Source: Auanema rhodensis
Lineage: Eukaryota; Nematoda; Chromadorea; Rhabditida; Rhabditidae
Direction: 5' to 3'
Length of the DNA stretch: 64,000 nt
Assembly (NCBI GenBank): GCA_964057225.1
Contig: OZ059900.1
Span: 10,911,001-10,975,000, forward strand
Part shown: positions 48,377 to 61,221 of the stretch, one piece after another
Position numbering within the stretch: position 1 is the first letter of the stretch
Layout: each line of letters opens with the position of its first letter
Notes under the pieces: generated by a model
The model's database searches: none
The model's input: only the letters and a program-made list of their open reading frames with translations
Told to the model about the DNA's origin: nothing
Position numbers and translations under genes: made by a program

Positions 48377-49657
48377 ATGTTTCTACTATCTTTATCTCTG
48401 TTACTGCTTTTCATACATGATATTCGCAGTTCAAAGGAGGAAGCTGAAAGATTAAAACTTCAGGTAGTGTTCGAAAGATTAATAAATGTTTTTGAAATTC
48501 TTATTTATCTATTTTAAATATGGTTTTGTTAATTTTTATAGTCACATCAGGAATACACTAAAAGAAATTACCCTCGAAAACATTATTTTGGTGAAGTTAC
48601 GACTACCTTGGAGCCTGTTTCTGTCAGAACAACATTAGCCCCTTGCTTGGATAAGAGCAGAGTAGGATTTTAACTTTAAAAAAGATATATCATTCAAATG
48701 CTTATAAATAAAAAACTTTAAATATTTTCAGATGTGTTGTTTCTGGGCTGTTGCAGGAGAATGTGACAGTAATCCTTTTTGGATGAGAACAAATTGCCCT
48801 CGTAGCTGCGGAACATGCAATTGCCCATGTTCATTTTTTTAAAGTTATATAGAGTTTTTTATCAAAATAATTCAGTGCTCAATGCGAGTGGTTGTGTCTC
48901 ATCTGGAATAAAATGTATTCTACCTACATCAACAACCCTACCAACAACTCCACCAACAACCATTACCACCACCACTACAGTACCTCCTACAAAACTTGGA
49001 ACTTTGAAAAATAATAGTCAAACCACGGTATACTGTATACAATTTTTGAACTTTTTTACATTTGCAATACAATCAGAATGCGTATATATTAAAGTTTAAC
49101 AGGTGAAATCATTTAAAATGAGACCATATACTCCACCTTCCAATGGTTTTGGGCGTACGAGAAGCACAACAAAATTGGTAACTCAAACTACAACACAGAA
49201 AAAGTTACAAGAACGGAGACCCGTATTTCCAACTACAACAACTAGATTGATAGCAAATATTTTGTCTACCACTGTAAAACCAATTCAAACAACTACTGAA
49301 TCATTATGCTCTGACTTGGAAAGTCATTGTATTTTTTGGGCAGCGTTCGGTGAATGCCACAGGTAGACACCAATGAATCTGTCCAATATTTTTATTCTTT
49401 TTGTAGAAATAGTTATTGGATGCAGAAATATTGCCAAAGGTCATGCAAAACATGTAGTGACACTCAGGACAGAGCATACAAAGCAGCCTTATTATTACGA
49501 GGTATTTTCAGGGTTCTATTATGAATTTCAAATCATTATTTTTGAAGAGTGTAAAGATATAGAAAAATCTTGCTCGTTTTGGTCAATCAAGGGAGAATGT
49601 AATATTAATACCAATTGGATGATTACTAACTGTCCTAAAAGCTGTCGTGTATGTTGA
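48377..49657 (+). CDS. Secreted protein with three ShKT domains
   Basis: The signal peptide is MFLLSLSLLLLFIHDIRS. Three ShKT (SXC) modules are visible, each with the GEC, W, C and final CxxC pattern: CFWAVAGECDSN with NCPRSCGTC (48730-48820), CIFWAAFGECHRN with YCQRSCKTC (49300-49460), and CSFWSIKGECNIN with NCPKSCRVC (49560-49655). Between the first two lies a Thr/Pro-rich mucin-like spacer (TTLPTTPPTTITTTTTVPP). In worms such proteins are cuticle or surface-coat components or enzymes' accessory modules. The family name comes from a sea anemone channel blocker, but the domain alone does not imply toxicity. The protein ends at the last module. It converges on the P450 gene 360 bp away. Confidence 0.88.
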
Positions 49658-50017
49658 AGATGCCCAACTGAGAAAACTTTACATAACGATAAAAAAAAAT
49701 AAATATTTGAATACTTTATAAATATATATCTTTATTACGTGATCATGATGTTTGAAATAAGCATAAGGTGCTTGATCGTTTAGTTTCATAATGGAATACG
49801 CACTATTTATTCAATACACAACTTAGACTAATTATTTACACCATACCCAATTTTGATTAATACAACCCGGTATCGACGTAAGATTGATAAATAGAGTCGA
49901 CACACTTTTGTCGATGACAATATGATGAATTCTGATTATAGAAAAAACGACAGTATTATTATCTCATGAAAGTTCAGTTTCACAATTCCATAATTGTTAT
50001 TATAATTAGATTACTGA
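49658..50017. other. Convergent 3' intergenic region
   Basis: 360 bp between convergent genes. AAAAAATAAATATTT near 49690-49705 fits a poly(A) signal for the ShKT gene. Nothing else is seen. Confidence 0.6.
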
Positions 50018-52517
50018 TTATTGTCGCCTTCGAAGTGTTATCGGAATATTATCAGGCCAGATAGTTCCTGTATCTCGAACTGTAACATTGATCTAAATAC
50101 CGTTTGTTTCATAAATATCCCGACATATGCATATGCGACTTAATTAAAATTACCTTATTGTTCTGTGTCTGAATTTCATAATTCGTAAGTAAATAATAGA
50201 GTGTAGCTTTAATTTCCATTAGGGCAAATCGTTTGCCAATACATTGCCTTGGTCCTAAGCCGAATGGCATATACGCTTTCTTCTGTTTTTCAGTTAAATT
50301 CTCAAATCTATTAATGCAATTCTTGAATTCTGTACTTTTAAAAATACCAATACCGTTCTGGTTGAAAGTTTAAGGCATTTATCCCCCATATCGAGTGGTC
50401 ATGATGCAGAGACCAAGTATCTACGATTATATTCACATCTTTTTTGAAGAAGAACTTTCCTATTTTAGTGTCTTCCATACATCTACGTTGGTGAAGGCTG
50501 CAAAAATCAAATAAAAAATCTGATTAATATTCGAGTTACTAACGGTGAAGCATGTGGATACAACCTGAGTGTTTCCAGTATGCAGTTATGCATATAAGGA
50601 AAGGATTGAGCTGAATAGTAGTTTATTTCCTCGCATTTATCAATTTCTTCAACCAATTTTTTCTGAATCAATCAAGTAAAAAATGTAAATTTGTTGCTTA
50701 TATATTAGAATTGTTAAAATTCTACAGAAATTAAACTTTTACATAGAAATCAAGTTATAATCTTAAAGTATCAGATGTTTGATCAAAACAACTTTATCCA
50801 ATTTGATGTTTTTTGATTTTCGGAAACGCAAAGAACAAAGTCCAATATAACAGTTTGGAGAAAGTAAAGAATGTGATGAAAAATAACAAAAACGCTTTAT
50901 AAAGTCTTTTTATCAGTTTTCTTTGCTCTGCCTTAAGCATTTGAAAAAAATAAAATATAACTGAGCGTGTAAAGTTTTAATATACTTCGTTACTCAGAAC
51001 TTTGTCAAATTTTGAAAAAGAATACATATCACCACTCTATATTTTAACGCTGATACATAGATAGATTTGTTCCTTATGGGTTACATTGTACTTACCATAC
51101 GGATTGGACAGCCGCACAACAGGTGTATTAAAAAAGCCAAAGTGTTAGCCGTTGTATCGAATCCAGCAACAGAAATGAAACGCAATTGCGCCAACAATTC
51201 CTATTAATTTGAAAAATATAAAAAATGTATGTGAATACCTGCTGTGAAATCTGATAAGATAACTTGGTATTTCTGAAATTAACTTGTCCTTCTTTCTGCT
51301 CACTGGGGAAAATGTCTGTTTCCACTTCAGCATTTTTTAAAATTTGCAGAAAATCATACTGCTTTTTTCCTGCTGTTCGTGGTTCATAATAAGCAAAGAG
51401 CAAATCTGCAAACGTGGATGAAGATGATTTAACAAACATTTTCGTGATGTACGAATAACAATTATGCAAAGTTTGCAGAAGCATAATCGGGACAGGAAAG
51501 CACCCTTAATCATATATTTTATTCAAGATTGATTAAAGTAACAAACATGCTATCGTGCCAATACTAAAATCGGGAGCTGTTTTAGAACCAAACAACTTTT
51601 GGAATCTGAACAGTAGAGTATTATGGTTATGATGCGAATTTTGTTGTCCGAATACACAACGAGCAATCACGTCGGATGTATGATTCTGGAACAAACTAGA
51701 AATAACGTTTCTTTATTCATGCTGTTGCATGAATCATCTACCTATGTGCGTTATAAACTTCAGATTTTGCATTATCCGTTTGACTGAGGTATTCGACAAA
51801 ACATCTACACGATTCATTCATCATTTCAAAAAGCTAAAGGGTAGACTATTAATTTTTAACTCTACCATTAGTTAAAATTCGAAAAATGAATATAGTTTCC
51901 AGAATTTTTGAATTAACTTCTGTATTTTTCAAACTAACGAATAAAAACAAAAATAAACGTTCGCATATTGTAAAATTTTCGAATACCTGCATCATGTTCT
52001 TAGAGGAAACTGCTTTACTTGTTACAGTACGCAACCTCTTCCATCTCTCGCCTGTAGCATTGAACATATGAACGTCATCAGAAGTAATAGGATTGGGATC
52101 TAGTGGATGGTGCTGAACAAAACAGAACAAAACTATTACAAAAATAAGTATTCATTTCGACGCACCCACCATTTTAGCGTGAAAATGATCATATTGATCA
52201 ACGCATATTTCATGAATAATATCTATGTCGCTTGTTATCACTGCTGGATACACCCCATAGTAGACTCCAAAGGTTTTGCCGTTTTCTTTGCACAAATTAC
52301 CATATTTAAAAACAGAATCACATGAAAGAAAAATGTCAAGATTTCCAAGAAACCAGTTTGAGCTTGATAGGATTGGGAAACCGCAGTCTTTCAATTTTTT
52401 ACGTGCCCTACTTTTTCTAGAATGATTTTTTTCAAACAATTAACAGGAATATAAAACTTACTCAATGTAAAAATATACAAGCATAATTATAAAAAATAAG
52501 ACGACTCCAAAAAGCAT
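50018..52517 (-). CDS. Cytochrome P450 (clan 3, CYP13/CYP25-like)
   Basis: This is a haem monooxygenase anchored in the ER membrane; the substrate is unknown. The N-terminal anchor MLFGVVLFFIIMLVYFYIE (52462-52517) is followed by the Pro-rich hinge GFPILSS. Conserved elements in order are FGVYYGVYPAVITSDID, the C-helix RWKRLRTV (WxxxR), the I-helix AGFDTTANT, the K-helix ETLR, PERFENL and the haem loop FGLGPRQCIGKRFA with its thiolate Cys (about 50240-50270). The end is NIPITLRRRQ. The PERF region looks frameshifted until a 47-base intron (GTATTGG to TTAATAG, near 50315-50365) is removed, which restores the frame. All the catalytic landmarks are present, so it is probably functional. Subfamily is inferred from general resemblance. 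Confidence 0.92.
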
Positions 52518-52911
52518 ACTTGAAAAATGGGTAGCAATCCTCAAATAAAGAAACCAACTCTCGGTATCTTTTCTTCAATGGTGATTTATCAGGTGAACTG
52601 ATATGATACATTTGCAGGCAGGTATGTACACATAAAAATCAATAAATTGAACAAAAAATTACTGATGGTTTTGGCTCTCTCAATAGTTCATATGCGAGAT
52701 AATATTGATAAAGGTTTTGGTGCGCTGTCAATCAAAGCAGAGTGCGTAGAAAGAACAAAATAGCTTACTTTTTTTCCTTCGAATACAATTTAATATACAC
52801 AACAGCAGATTTTTGACTATTTTTCAAATACTTATAATGATTAATGCACTTAGAAATGTTATTAAGAAGGAATTTTCTGCGTAACCACAAATCACATTCA
52901 GTAAAGATTGT
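52518..52911. other. Divergent promoter region, P450 / phospholipase D
   Basis: About 400 bp separates the divergent starts, so the two genes probably share this promoter interval. It is AT-rich, and I see no obvious element. Confidence 0.5.
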
Positions 52912-55087
52912 ATGAGCTTATCTAACAAAACAATGTTGATAAGCACAATCATTGATATAAGAATAGAGCTCGTATCAAATAAGCATATAATTTTGCTGTT
53001 CCAAATGGTATATAATAACTATTATAAAATTAAGTACACTAAAGCGGAAGTCATCTCAATAATAAAGGTTAGTTTACGGTTGCAGTTGGATGTTTTCTAT
53101 TTACGTTGAACTTATATATACATAATTTCAATTTTTAAATATTTTAAATTTATTATTGAAATAGAACATAAAAAACCTTCGATATAAGTGAAACTCTTCA
53201 CAAATTTAGACGCATTGATAACTCCCAAAAGTAAACTTTTTTAAAGATAAATGATTAATTATTACAGTCGCTTTGTGTCTTATTAATACCCTTATTATTA
53301 ATATGCCTTTTTCTTCCGGATTTAGAACCAGTGGAGGACGTTGAGAAAAAATGTTACAGAACGTGCCGGTAATTTCTAGTTTTCAATCGAGACAATATTT
53401 CAAATTCTTCAGATTTCAAATTGTAGAATCAATTCCAGAACATTTGAGTTACTCTGGAAATTCATCTAGCATTTCAACTTTTAATGCATGGATGAAGTTA
53501 ATAAACATAACAGAAAATGAGCTTTTTATTGCTGCTTATAAGTCGAGTTTACAGAAAAAGCATGTTTTATCTGAATACAAGAATATAAATGAAAAAAATC
53601 AGGTATGTTTGCACTTCATGAAACTTCGAATGTCAAATATTACAAGACACGTTTAGGGAGATCTAGTTTTCGAAGCTCTTTTACAATCCGGTAAAAAACC
53701 AGGAATTGATATACGAATTGTTGAAAATTATCCTCCAAAGGATCGAGGAGATAATATTGATGGAAGGATACTGGAGAATCATCGTTAGTTAGCTCATATA
53801 CATTCAAATAATTACTATTGTTCAGAAGCTGCTCAGCGAAAATCTTTGGATTTATTTCAGATGATAGGTAGAGGAAAAATGCATAGCAAGTTTCTCGTGT
53901 CTGATACGAAACATTTGTATATTGGTTCAGCAAATTTAGATTGGCGCTCATTAACACAAGTAAAAAATTCTCAATCGCTCATATATACTTATCTTTTTTA
54001 AGAAATTTGAAGTCGGTGTGTTAATTGAGAATTGTGAATGCCTTGCTCAAGACATGCGAAATATTTTTGATACGTACTGGTTTTTACCTAAAATTGATAC
54101 TAAAAAAGAAACGAAATATAACATGAAGAATCCTTTGAGAATCCGCATTGGAGAAGAATCTAGCAACATCTATATCGCCGTATTGACAGTTTTTTATTTA
54201 TTAAATATTTTAGTTGTTTCAGTCTTCTCCGATTCAACTTAATCATCAAAAACGAACATGGGACTTAGATGCAATAATTTCAGAGATTGATAATGCTAAA
54301 GAGTTCTTAGACATTAATGTTATGGACTATTTCCCCTTATTAATATACAGAAAACCTCAAAAGTTGACTTAATTCGTTGCATAGCTTATTGCGTTTTTAA
54401 GATATTTTTCAAGCATTGACAATGCCATTCGACGTGCTATTATTAGGGGAGTCAAAATACAAATATTATCCTCAGCTCTACATTATCCTGAACTAGGACT
54501 GCGATTTCTAAAGTCGTTACAAGCTTTGGACTCAATAAACAACTCAACTAATATTGCAATAGTAAGCTGAAATTAACAATAGAAATATTATTTTTTTTCT
54601 GTTTAATATATTTTGAAAATCGTTCCAATTTTACATTTGTTTTCTAATATTATTTTTATTATGTTTCATATTTTCTAGAAAATAATAACCATTCCAAAAT
54701 ATCAATCAAATTCTTTAATCAGTCGAGAACGAAGGTCTCATATCAAGTTCCTTGTCTCTGAAAGGAGTGTAATAATAGGTGAGAAAAAGAGAATTATTAT
54801 CAATAATTGCATTGTTCAGGTACATCGAACTGGTCAGGCGATTATTTTGTTGCTGGAACAACTGGTGCAGCAGTAGTGATTCAACAGTTTGGGTCAAAAC
54901 GAGTTTTAGTTCAGAAAATGAAGGTATATTCCTACAATCTTTTTTTACCTAGCGAAGAAACATATTATAATTTGAGAAAATGTTCGAACGAGATTGGAAT
55001 GGACCATATAGTCATGCATTAGATGATTACTTTAACAACTGTATTGCTCGGAAATCTGCATTATACTGTGAAATACGCAAGACTTGA
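52912..55087 (+). CDS. PLD3/PLD4-like phospholipase D family protein
   Basis: PLD3/4 are type II membrane proteins of the endolysosome; in mammals they act as 5' exonucleases and lipid-modifying enzymes. A short cytoplasmic N-terminus precedes a signal anchor (SLCVLLIPLLLICLFLPDL, 53268-53325). The luminal part opens EPVEDVEKKC and FQIVESIPEHLSYSG. The first HKD motif is HSKFLVSD in KMHSKFLVSDTKHLYIGS, followed by ANLDWRSLTQ. The second is HIKFLVSE with GTSNWSGDYF; Glu in place of Asp is usual for this family. It ends near WNGPYSHALDDYF. Both catalytic His-Lys pairs are intact. The start is either 52912 or the in-frame ATG at 53005; the first two joins are phase-checked. Confidence 0.92.
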
Positions 55088-55495
55088 AAACTGAAATACC
55101 TCTATTTGTAAAAAGTTTGCTGTTTTCCGGGAAACAACAAGAACGTGAATTAATAAATGTTATGATAAAACTTTGTTATAAGAAGTACTATTCATGTTGT
55201 TTTTTTTAATATTTTTTGGCACTTTTCATTTCAAATAATTTGAACTACTTCTAAAGTTATCGTTGTTTTTTTTTGTTGTTGAAACTTAAAAGAGTATTAT
55301 CTAAAAAAATTATACAGCTGTTTTTAATAAATTTTTTACTTTATATTATTTAATTAATCAGGAATTCTGAAACATATGTTTCAGTTTTAACAGTTTTTTA
55401 CATAGAGATATTATCTTTAGTTTTATAAATAAATCAGTTAGCCTGGGATCATTGGAAACCTGCAATTAAAAAAAATTAATAAGTGATTCATGCTG
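55088..55495. other. Convergent 3' intergenic region
   Basis: About 400 bp of T-rich sequence between convergent genes. No frame or repeat is supported. Confidence 0.6.
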
Positions 55496-58165
55496 TTAAC
55501 TCTTTACTTCATTTAGTAATCTATGAATTTCATCTATTGAATTAAAAGCAGCCTTGCACGAGAAGCATGACGGAGAATCAAACAGTTTTTCCTATAAGTA
55601 TATTCAAAAAAATAAAAATTTCAAGTTTTAGCTGTTTTTTTCCCATTTTTTTGATAAAATAGTAAAATCAATCTACATACCTTTGAAAAAACTCGAGTAT
55701 TTTCATTACATTGGTACTTTGAGCAAATATTTTTAAAAATTTCGTCGTCAGCCAATATTTCCGCTATTTTTTCATTGATGTATAGTGGACCGAATAGTTT
55801 GTTCGTTTTATCACATTTCGTTAGCTGTGAAAGTATATAGTTAATATTTAAATAATATAAAAAAATAACTTGTATTAGCAAATCCTTCAGTTGAGCAATT
55901 TTTTTTTCTACATTTTTTATGACATCAGCGCGATATCTGTTCGATTTTTCGGATAGTTTTGATTCTGAAAAAATTGATATTTTTTTTGAGAAAGACAAAA
56001 AGTTTTACCTGATAAATTGTACATCAAATGAGACACTACGTTTGTTCGCCTATGCATGTGAAACTTCCGAGTTCTTCGTCTCCGAATACAACTACGTTGA
56101 AATATACTATCCGGAACACTATCATCTGTTGAACAAGAACTATCACGCATTAACCGCAGTTTCAAAACCTTAATAAATGTATTATTCATTAGTTTATTAG
56201 CACGACATACATGAAATTTGAAATCTCTTGACCAATGCACATGATTGATCGCAGAGTAACATTTTGCTTCTTCATTCTTTTGCGCTGACTGTCGAAGTCG
56301 TTCTAATTCTGCTCTAAGTTTCTGAAAAAAAATTTTTTTTTAATTTCAAAGCTTAAAGTATACTCTGTTTTGATCTGTAGTTATATCTATACGTCTTTTC
56401 CATTCATTGAAAAAAACATTTGAATCAGTCATCATCTCCTACAATAAAAATGTTGTTTACATAAACAGCTACAATGCTAAACCTTATTACTAATAACTCT
56501 TTTTTCTCTGTCTGACCGATTTAAGCTCATTATTGTTATTTTTTGTTCTTTATTCTCTTCTCGTAATAAGTTCAATTGCTGTTCCAAAACTGTCAACTTG
56601 CTTGTTAATGATATTTCAGCTTGTCTACGTTGATCCAAATCTTTCTCAAGCTAAAATAAGCTAAAAGTACAGGTATAATAATTATTCTCACTTGTTCCAT
56701 CTCTTTTTGCAAATCTGTTTTTTCAGCACAGAACTTCTCTTCTAAATGATTTAAACGATATCTATGACGCTCCTCAATCTCTCTGGATATTAAAAATTTA
56801 TAAATATTCCTTTACTTTCATACCTTTGCTGATCTGCATACATTTTTTCCAGATGTGTTTGATTATTTTCCATTTCATCTATTAACAACATTCGTCGCTT
56901 ATTGGCTAATTGCAATTGCTTGTGAAGATAATCATTCCTCGCATCAGATTCACGAACAGAATATCTGAAATTTATTAAATAATTAAGCTGCCTAATGAAA
57001 AAAGAGAAAACAATAAAGTTATAAACTATGACCGCAAGTGATCTATATATAGATGTAAAGTCAGAATAGCAGCTTTTATAGTGACTGGAGCATTTAGAAC
57101 AACTTTTGAAAGCTCATTTTCCAAAAATGCAGACAAATATAGAAGACTCACTGAACCATTCAGTGGCTGATTAGAGCTCTGTATAATATTTTTCTTTCTT
57201 TTTGCTTCCTAATATTCACCATCTATACCTTTATAACAGCGTTTCCTTCCTCTGGTCGGAGCCCAACTTTGTTCCAAGTGTCTATCAGTTCACTAGTATC
57301 TACTTGGCTGAATTTGAGGTTTATAAACAGAATGGTAATAAAACTGATACCCTGAGCCTACGGAATCCAAAAACTCAAATAAATTAAATGTTAGCATTGG
57401 ATAATCAGCGATGAAATGAATCTAAATTTTTAAAATGAATCAAATTTTCTGTATTATAATAAAAACCTCATTTCTACTATTCTCTCGGAGTTTATATTGT
57501 TGAAGGAAATTATTCATAGTTATTCTACCCGTACAATCCCTATCAGCTAAATTTAATATTTAATACATACTATTTTACGAGTGTTTGAAACCTTGATGAA
57601 ATATTGTATTAATATCTATTACAGAAAGAGTTTTAAACTCCTCAACATGATCACAGACTAGTCTCACCTCACCACTTGTTAACCTAATTCATATAGTTAA
57701 AAATAGTATTTGAAGCATAAAGTATAACCTCTGATTTTCCTGAAATCCGAGAAAAAAAAGAGTAGATAAAAGCTTGGCCTCTAGCGGTTCATGTGATGAT
57801 GAAGGATGCTCAATAATTTCCGGAAGAAAAGCAACAAACCTATCTTTGAAGTTCTAAAAAAAACAATTAATTCATGATAACAGAAAGGCTTCAACATAAA
57901 AATCAACGGTATCTGAACCACCAAGGACCCGCTCTGTAATTTCATTTGCAAATCTTGACAATTTAAGTTTGTCCAGTAAAGTTTTGAGACCATCCCCATT
58001 GAGATTTCCCGTTTCATCATTGCTACTTTCAAGAAAAAGCTGTAAAAATGATTGTATTTTTGGAAATAAAAAATAAAAATATAAATTGAACAAAACTCTA
58101 ACCCTTTTCAATTCTTGCACATGTTCATTTTCATTGTCTAATAGTGATATCGACGAAGTAGTCAT
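55496..58165 (-). CDS. Ninein/Bsg25D-like centrosomal coiled-coil protein
   Basis: Ninein proteins anchor microtubule minus ends at centrosomes and at non-centrosomal sites (worm NOCA-1 is a relative). The N-terminus MTTSSISLLDNENEHVQEL leads into an EF-hand-like module with LESSNDETGNLNGDGL and KLKLSRFANEITERVLGG, which parallels the start of fly Bsg25D. A second helical block has TWNKVGLRPEEGNAVIK and FLENELSKVV, followed by long coiled coil: SVRESDARNDYLHKQLQL, LIDEMENNQTHLEKMYADQQ and LTSKLTVLEQQLNLLREENK. The last exon ends CFSCKAAFNSIDEIHRLLNE with a TAA at 55496-55498. Exon edges were read from splice sites and not all phase-checked. The family is supported by domain order; the precise orthologue is less sure. 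Confidence 0.72.
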
Positions 58166-59182
58166 AGAAATTCCTTGGTGTTTGTAGTATTACATGAGCA
58201 AATATAAACATAAAAACATAAAACAAGTAAATTCAGGCCGTCTGAAAATATTTGATTATAACATGTCAGAGATTTTAAATCAATATTAAGGCAAACATTT
58301 CCCTTAACTGACATATTTTCAGATTAAAAAAAAATTAAGCAGAAGAAACTGATAATATTAAAGATATATAATAAAAAATAATCAAAAATACATTAATGAA
58401 TCAAAGAAAAAGATTAAACAACAATTATATATAGAAATAGGGAATAAAACTGATTAGTTTTTCCTCGTTCTAACAATTCGCTTGCATTATCGATTTTCTC
58501 CTGCTATATTGATTGAGCGCGACCGTCCCTTGAATCATGTAAATAGCGGGCTTTAGGAGGCCCGCTTGTTTAATAAATTATGCTAATACTACGTACAAGC
58601 GATTGTTTGCACTACGATCGATGAAAACGTCGTGTTTTATGTTTTTATGGGTAAGCACATAACATGATTAGTTTGGTTTTATCTTAATAGAAATGTTTAT
58701 CGAAAATTCTTATAAAAATAATAAGTTTATACTGTTGAGTAAAATGATTCATAATTTCAAATAAAGTATTGATGGCTCGTATGTTTTAATGTTAAAAAAT
58801 TATAAATATATTTGAGGCAAACTTATTTTATTTCGCGAAAGTCAGACTGCCGAATTTTATTTTGATATATTCAATTAGCTCATTGTTTTCATCTAATACG
58901 CCAAAAAAATGAGACAAAGATTTTGATTTTGATTTCTTCATCATTATACTTTTTTGTCATAGCTCTTTTTGTGAATGTGATACAGGAAAGCGAATAACAA
59001 TAATTTTAAACTGATAATGTCTCGGGCAAATCGATTATTTGATAACTATATGAGCTGATTGATAGTGAGCACATCATTCTGCACTAACATCAAAACTTTA
59101 GTTTTCTATTCAACCCTGCTTGTTCTTTCAATGGATAAGTGATTTTTAATATATTTTTCGCTAAGTAGCTTGTTTCTTTCAG
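58166..59182. other. Intergenic region
   Basis: About 1 kb between the divergent ninein-like and SNARE genes. It contains a GC-rich hairpin at 58545-58566 and nearby GC-richer sequence (GAGCGCGACCGTCCC) that stand out from the AT background. The first exon of the SNARE gene should lie here, but I could not identify it. Confidence 0.5.
58545..58566. other. GC-rich inverted repeat (hairpin)
   Basis: AGCGGGC and GCCCGCT form a perfect 7-bp stem around the 8-base loop TTTAGGAG. It is the strongest GC-rich stem seen in the intergenic DNA here. It does not match the histone mRNA stem-loop. It could be part of a small RNA or a protein-binding site. Confidence 0.6.
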
Positions 59183-60615
59183 AGTTCCAGATTTGATTAA
59201 CAAATCACAAAACAAGGATAAAATTCATTTACGTATATTGAACTACGATGACGAAATCAAAAATATAAACGATGATGTAGAATGCTTATAATTTTGAGAA
59301 ATTGTTATTGAAAATTTTGAGGCTGTCGAAACTTCTCATCGACTACTTTTACTCTGTGATGAAGCAAAGGAAAGAGGCATGGAAACCTTAGCAGCCTTAG
59401 AGGATCAGGATGGTAAGACTCACGTTACAAAAAAAACCATATGTTTTGACGTAAGAATATAACAGAAACCAAAGTGAAAGTTTGCAGAGCAATTGGACAA
59501 TATTGAGAATACAATGTATAAAATTTCAAGTGATATGGTGCGGGTCCGACGTGATATAAAAAAAGCTAATGAATGCTTGTGTTATCCCTTATGTGGTTCC
59601 ATTAGGTTTGAGAAAGAAATATTGTTAAAAAGTGTAATTGGTATTTTTCAAAAAGAAAAAAATAAATTTAACTTAAGGAATGAAAAATATTATAATTACG
59701 AAGATAAAACATTTTATCTGACTGAATTTCTTCTTCAGAGTTATCGTTTCTTTAACTTCAAAAGTATTATTCTTATTGTCAACTGTTTGATATTTTTTTC
59801 CTAAAAATTTTCGTGATCTCTTTGAAATTTCTCTTTTTTCTCTCTTGTTCTCTTACAGGAAAATTGCAAACTCAAACCTGAAAAACTTTTAAAATTGCTG
59901 AATGTCTTATAAAATTTCAAACTGTTTACTTATAAATTAGATTTCTCACAAAACAGATACAAATCTGCTTGTCTCATTATACGTGAGTAGTTCTCATTGC
60001 AAACAAATGAATATAGCCTTTATATTGAATTCCTGATCGTTAAATAATATGCAGATTCTTTATTAAACTTTACAGTTGGCTCTGGAAAAAAATAGTAGAA
60101 CAGTGTACGTGTACTGTGAAGGAGCAAGAAAACATCAGCCACATATCGTAGGATGATGTGAAATGCACTTTCCACCTTTCATGAAAATTTTCAGTTCTTC
60201 CGAGCAGGGGATACGCCATTCTTATTACTCAAAAACAACTACAAATAAAACATTACTCAGGTTTCTTATTTTACTATCACTAGTCAAAACGGTTTCATTA
60301 TCAGTTGAAAAAAATGATATTCTTGTTGTATATAATATTTTTAAATTTAATGCTTTAGAGCTTCAAATGATAATACGATAGAGCAAGAAATAGAGCGTAA
60401 CACGGTGCAGTTAGAAACTGCTTTAGATTCAATGAAATGCATGGCTTTGGATATCGATGTACAACTCCGAATTCAAGAGCCAAAAGTTAATCGGATACAC
60501 ATGATGGTGATAAAAATTATCATAATTTGTAATATTAGTTTCATGATGTTATCAGGTTGAAAATAACGATATCAGCATGAATGAAGCACATCAGAGGATT
60601 AAGAAAATACCTTGA
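59183..60615 (+). CDS. SNAP-25-family SNARE (partial, 5' exon not found)
   Basis: SNAP-25 proteins supply two of the four helices of the exocytic SNARE complex. The first helix reads NFEAVETSHRLLLLCDEAKE, GMETLAALEDQDEQLDNIE and MYKISSDMVRVRRDIKKA, parallel to SNAP-25. A cysteine cluster CLCYPLC follows, at the place where SNAP-25 is palmitoylated. The second helix (60365-60615) has ETALDSMKCMALDIDVQL and ends NEAHQRIKKIP with TGA, like the natural end of SNAP-25. Apparent stops before helix 1 vanish if 59233-59298 is an intron (CATTTAC/gtatat to ttttgag/AAATTG), which keeps phase. The linker exons (59600-60360) and the initiating ATG are unresolved. RIC-4 or AEX-4 type cannot be decided. Confidence 0.75.
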
Positions 60616-61221
60616 TGCAATTATTACTAGAGAAATTGACAGGTTGCTCAATTTTTTTAACTTGAAGTTTGATTATATTTTTTTTTGTTAAATGTTTTCT
60701 AAAGCTATTGATTATTTTATTCAAAAAAAGATTTGATTGAAAAACTTGCTGAGATTTGCAATAATCAAATCACAATTTTACATGATAAAGGTAAAGACGA
60801 TAAACATAAATTTTGTTTTGTTGGTTGTTGGTTGTATTTTATTTGAATAATTTCTTTAAAACAACTCTGTTTTTAAAACACTAAACGTAAATATCTGAAA
60901 AAATAACACTTTTTCTTTAGTTCATATAATAAAACTGAAGAAAACAAGATTTCAAAACAATAATTTATTCGAGAAAAATATGTTACTTTTCTTCATAGAT
61001 CAAAAGCTTATGTGAACTTCACGTGATTAGAGCTATTTAAGACATGAAATCATGTTTTATCATTAATTTTTAATTTTGAAGAAACTTTTCATTGCAAATT
61101 TAGGGCTTATCATCACGTACCATGCGATTATGAACTCAATTTTCACATATCTGAATTTCATCTTGTGAAACTTTAAATTTTTTTACAACATACCTTAAAC
61201 ATTCTGCAGGCTTTTCCCATC
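60616..61221. other. Region between the SNARE gene and the satellite
   Basis: AT-rich. A small open piece (60733-60790, LIEKLAEICNNQITILHD) flanked by splice-like sites could be an alternative 3' exon, but it does not join in phase to the helix-2 exon. Otherwise nothing is supported. Confidence 0.5.

Noticed and set aside
48910-49300. Thr-rich tract as a CRISPR-like or satellite repeat
   Set aside because: The units are irregular ACA/ACT codons in a coding frame between ShKT modules; no spacer-repeat structure exists.
50300-50375. Apparent frameshift in the P450 just after the PER motif
   Set aside because: Removing a 47-base intron (GTATTGG to TTAATAG) gives an in-frame PERFENL, so no damage need be assumed.
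59255-59300. SNARE gene as a pseudogene because of two in-frame stops
   Set aside because: The stops fall inside a phase-preserving intron; both SNARE helices and the natural C-terminal end are otherwise intact.
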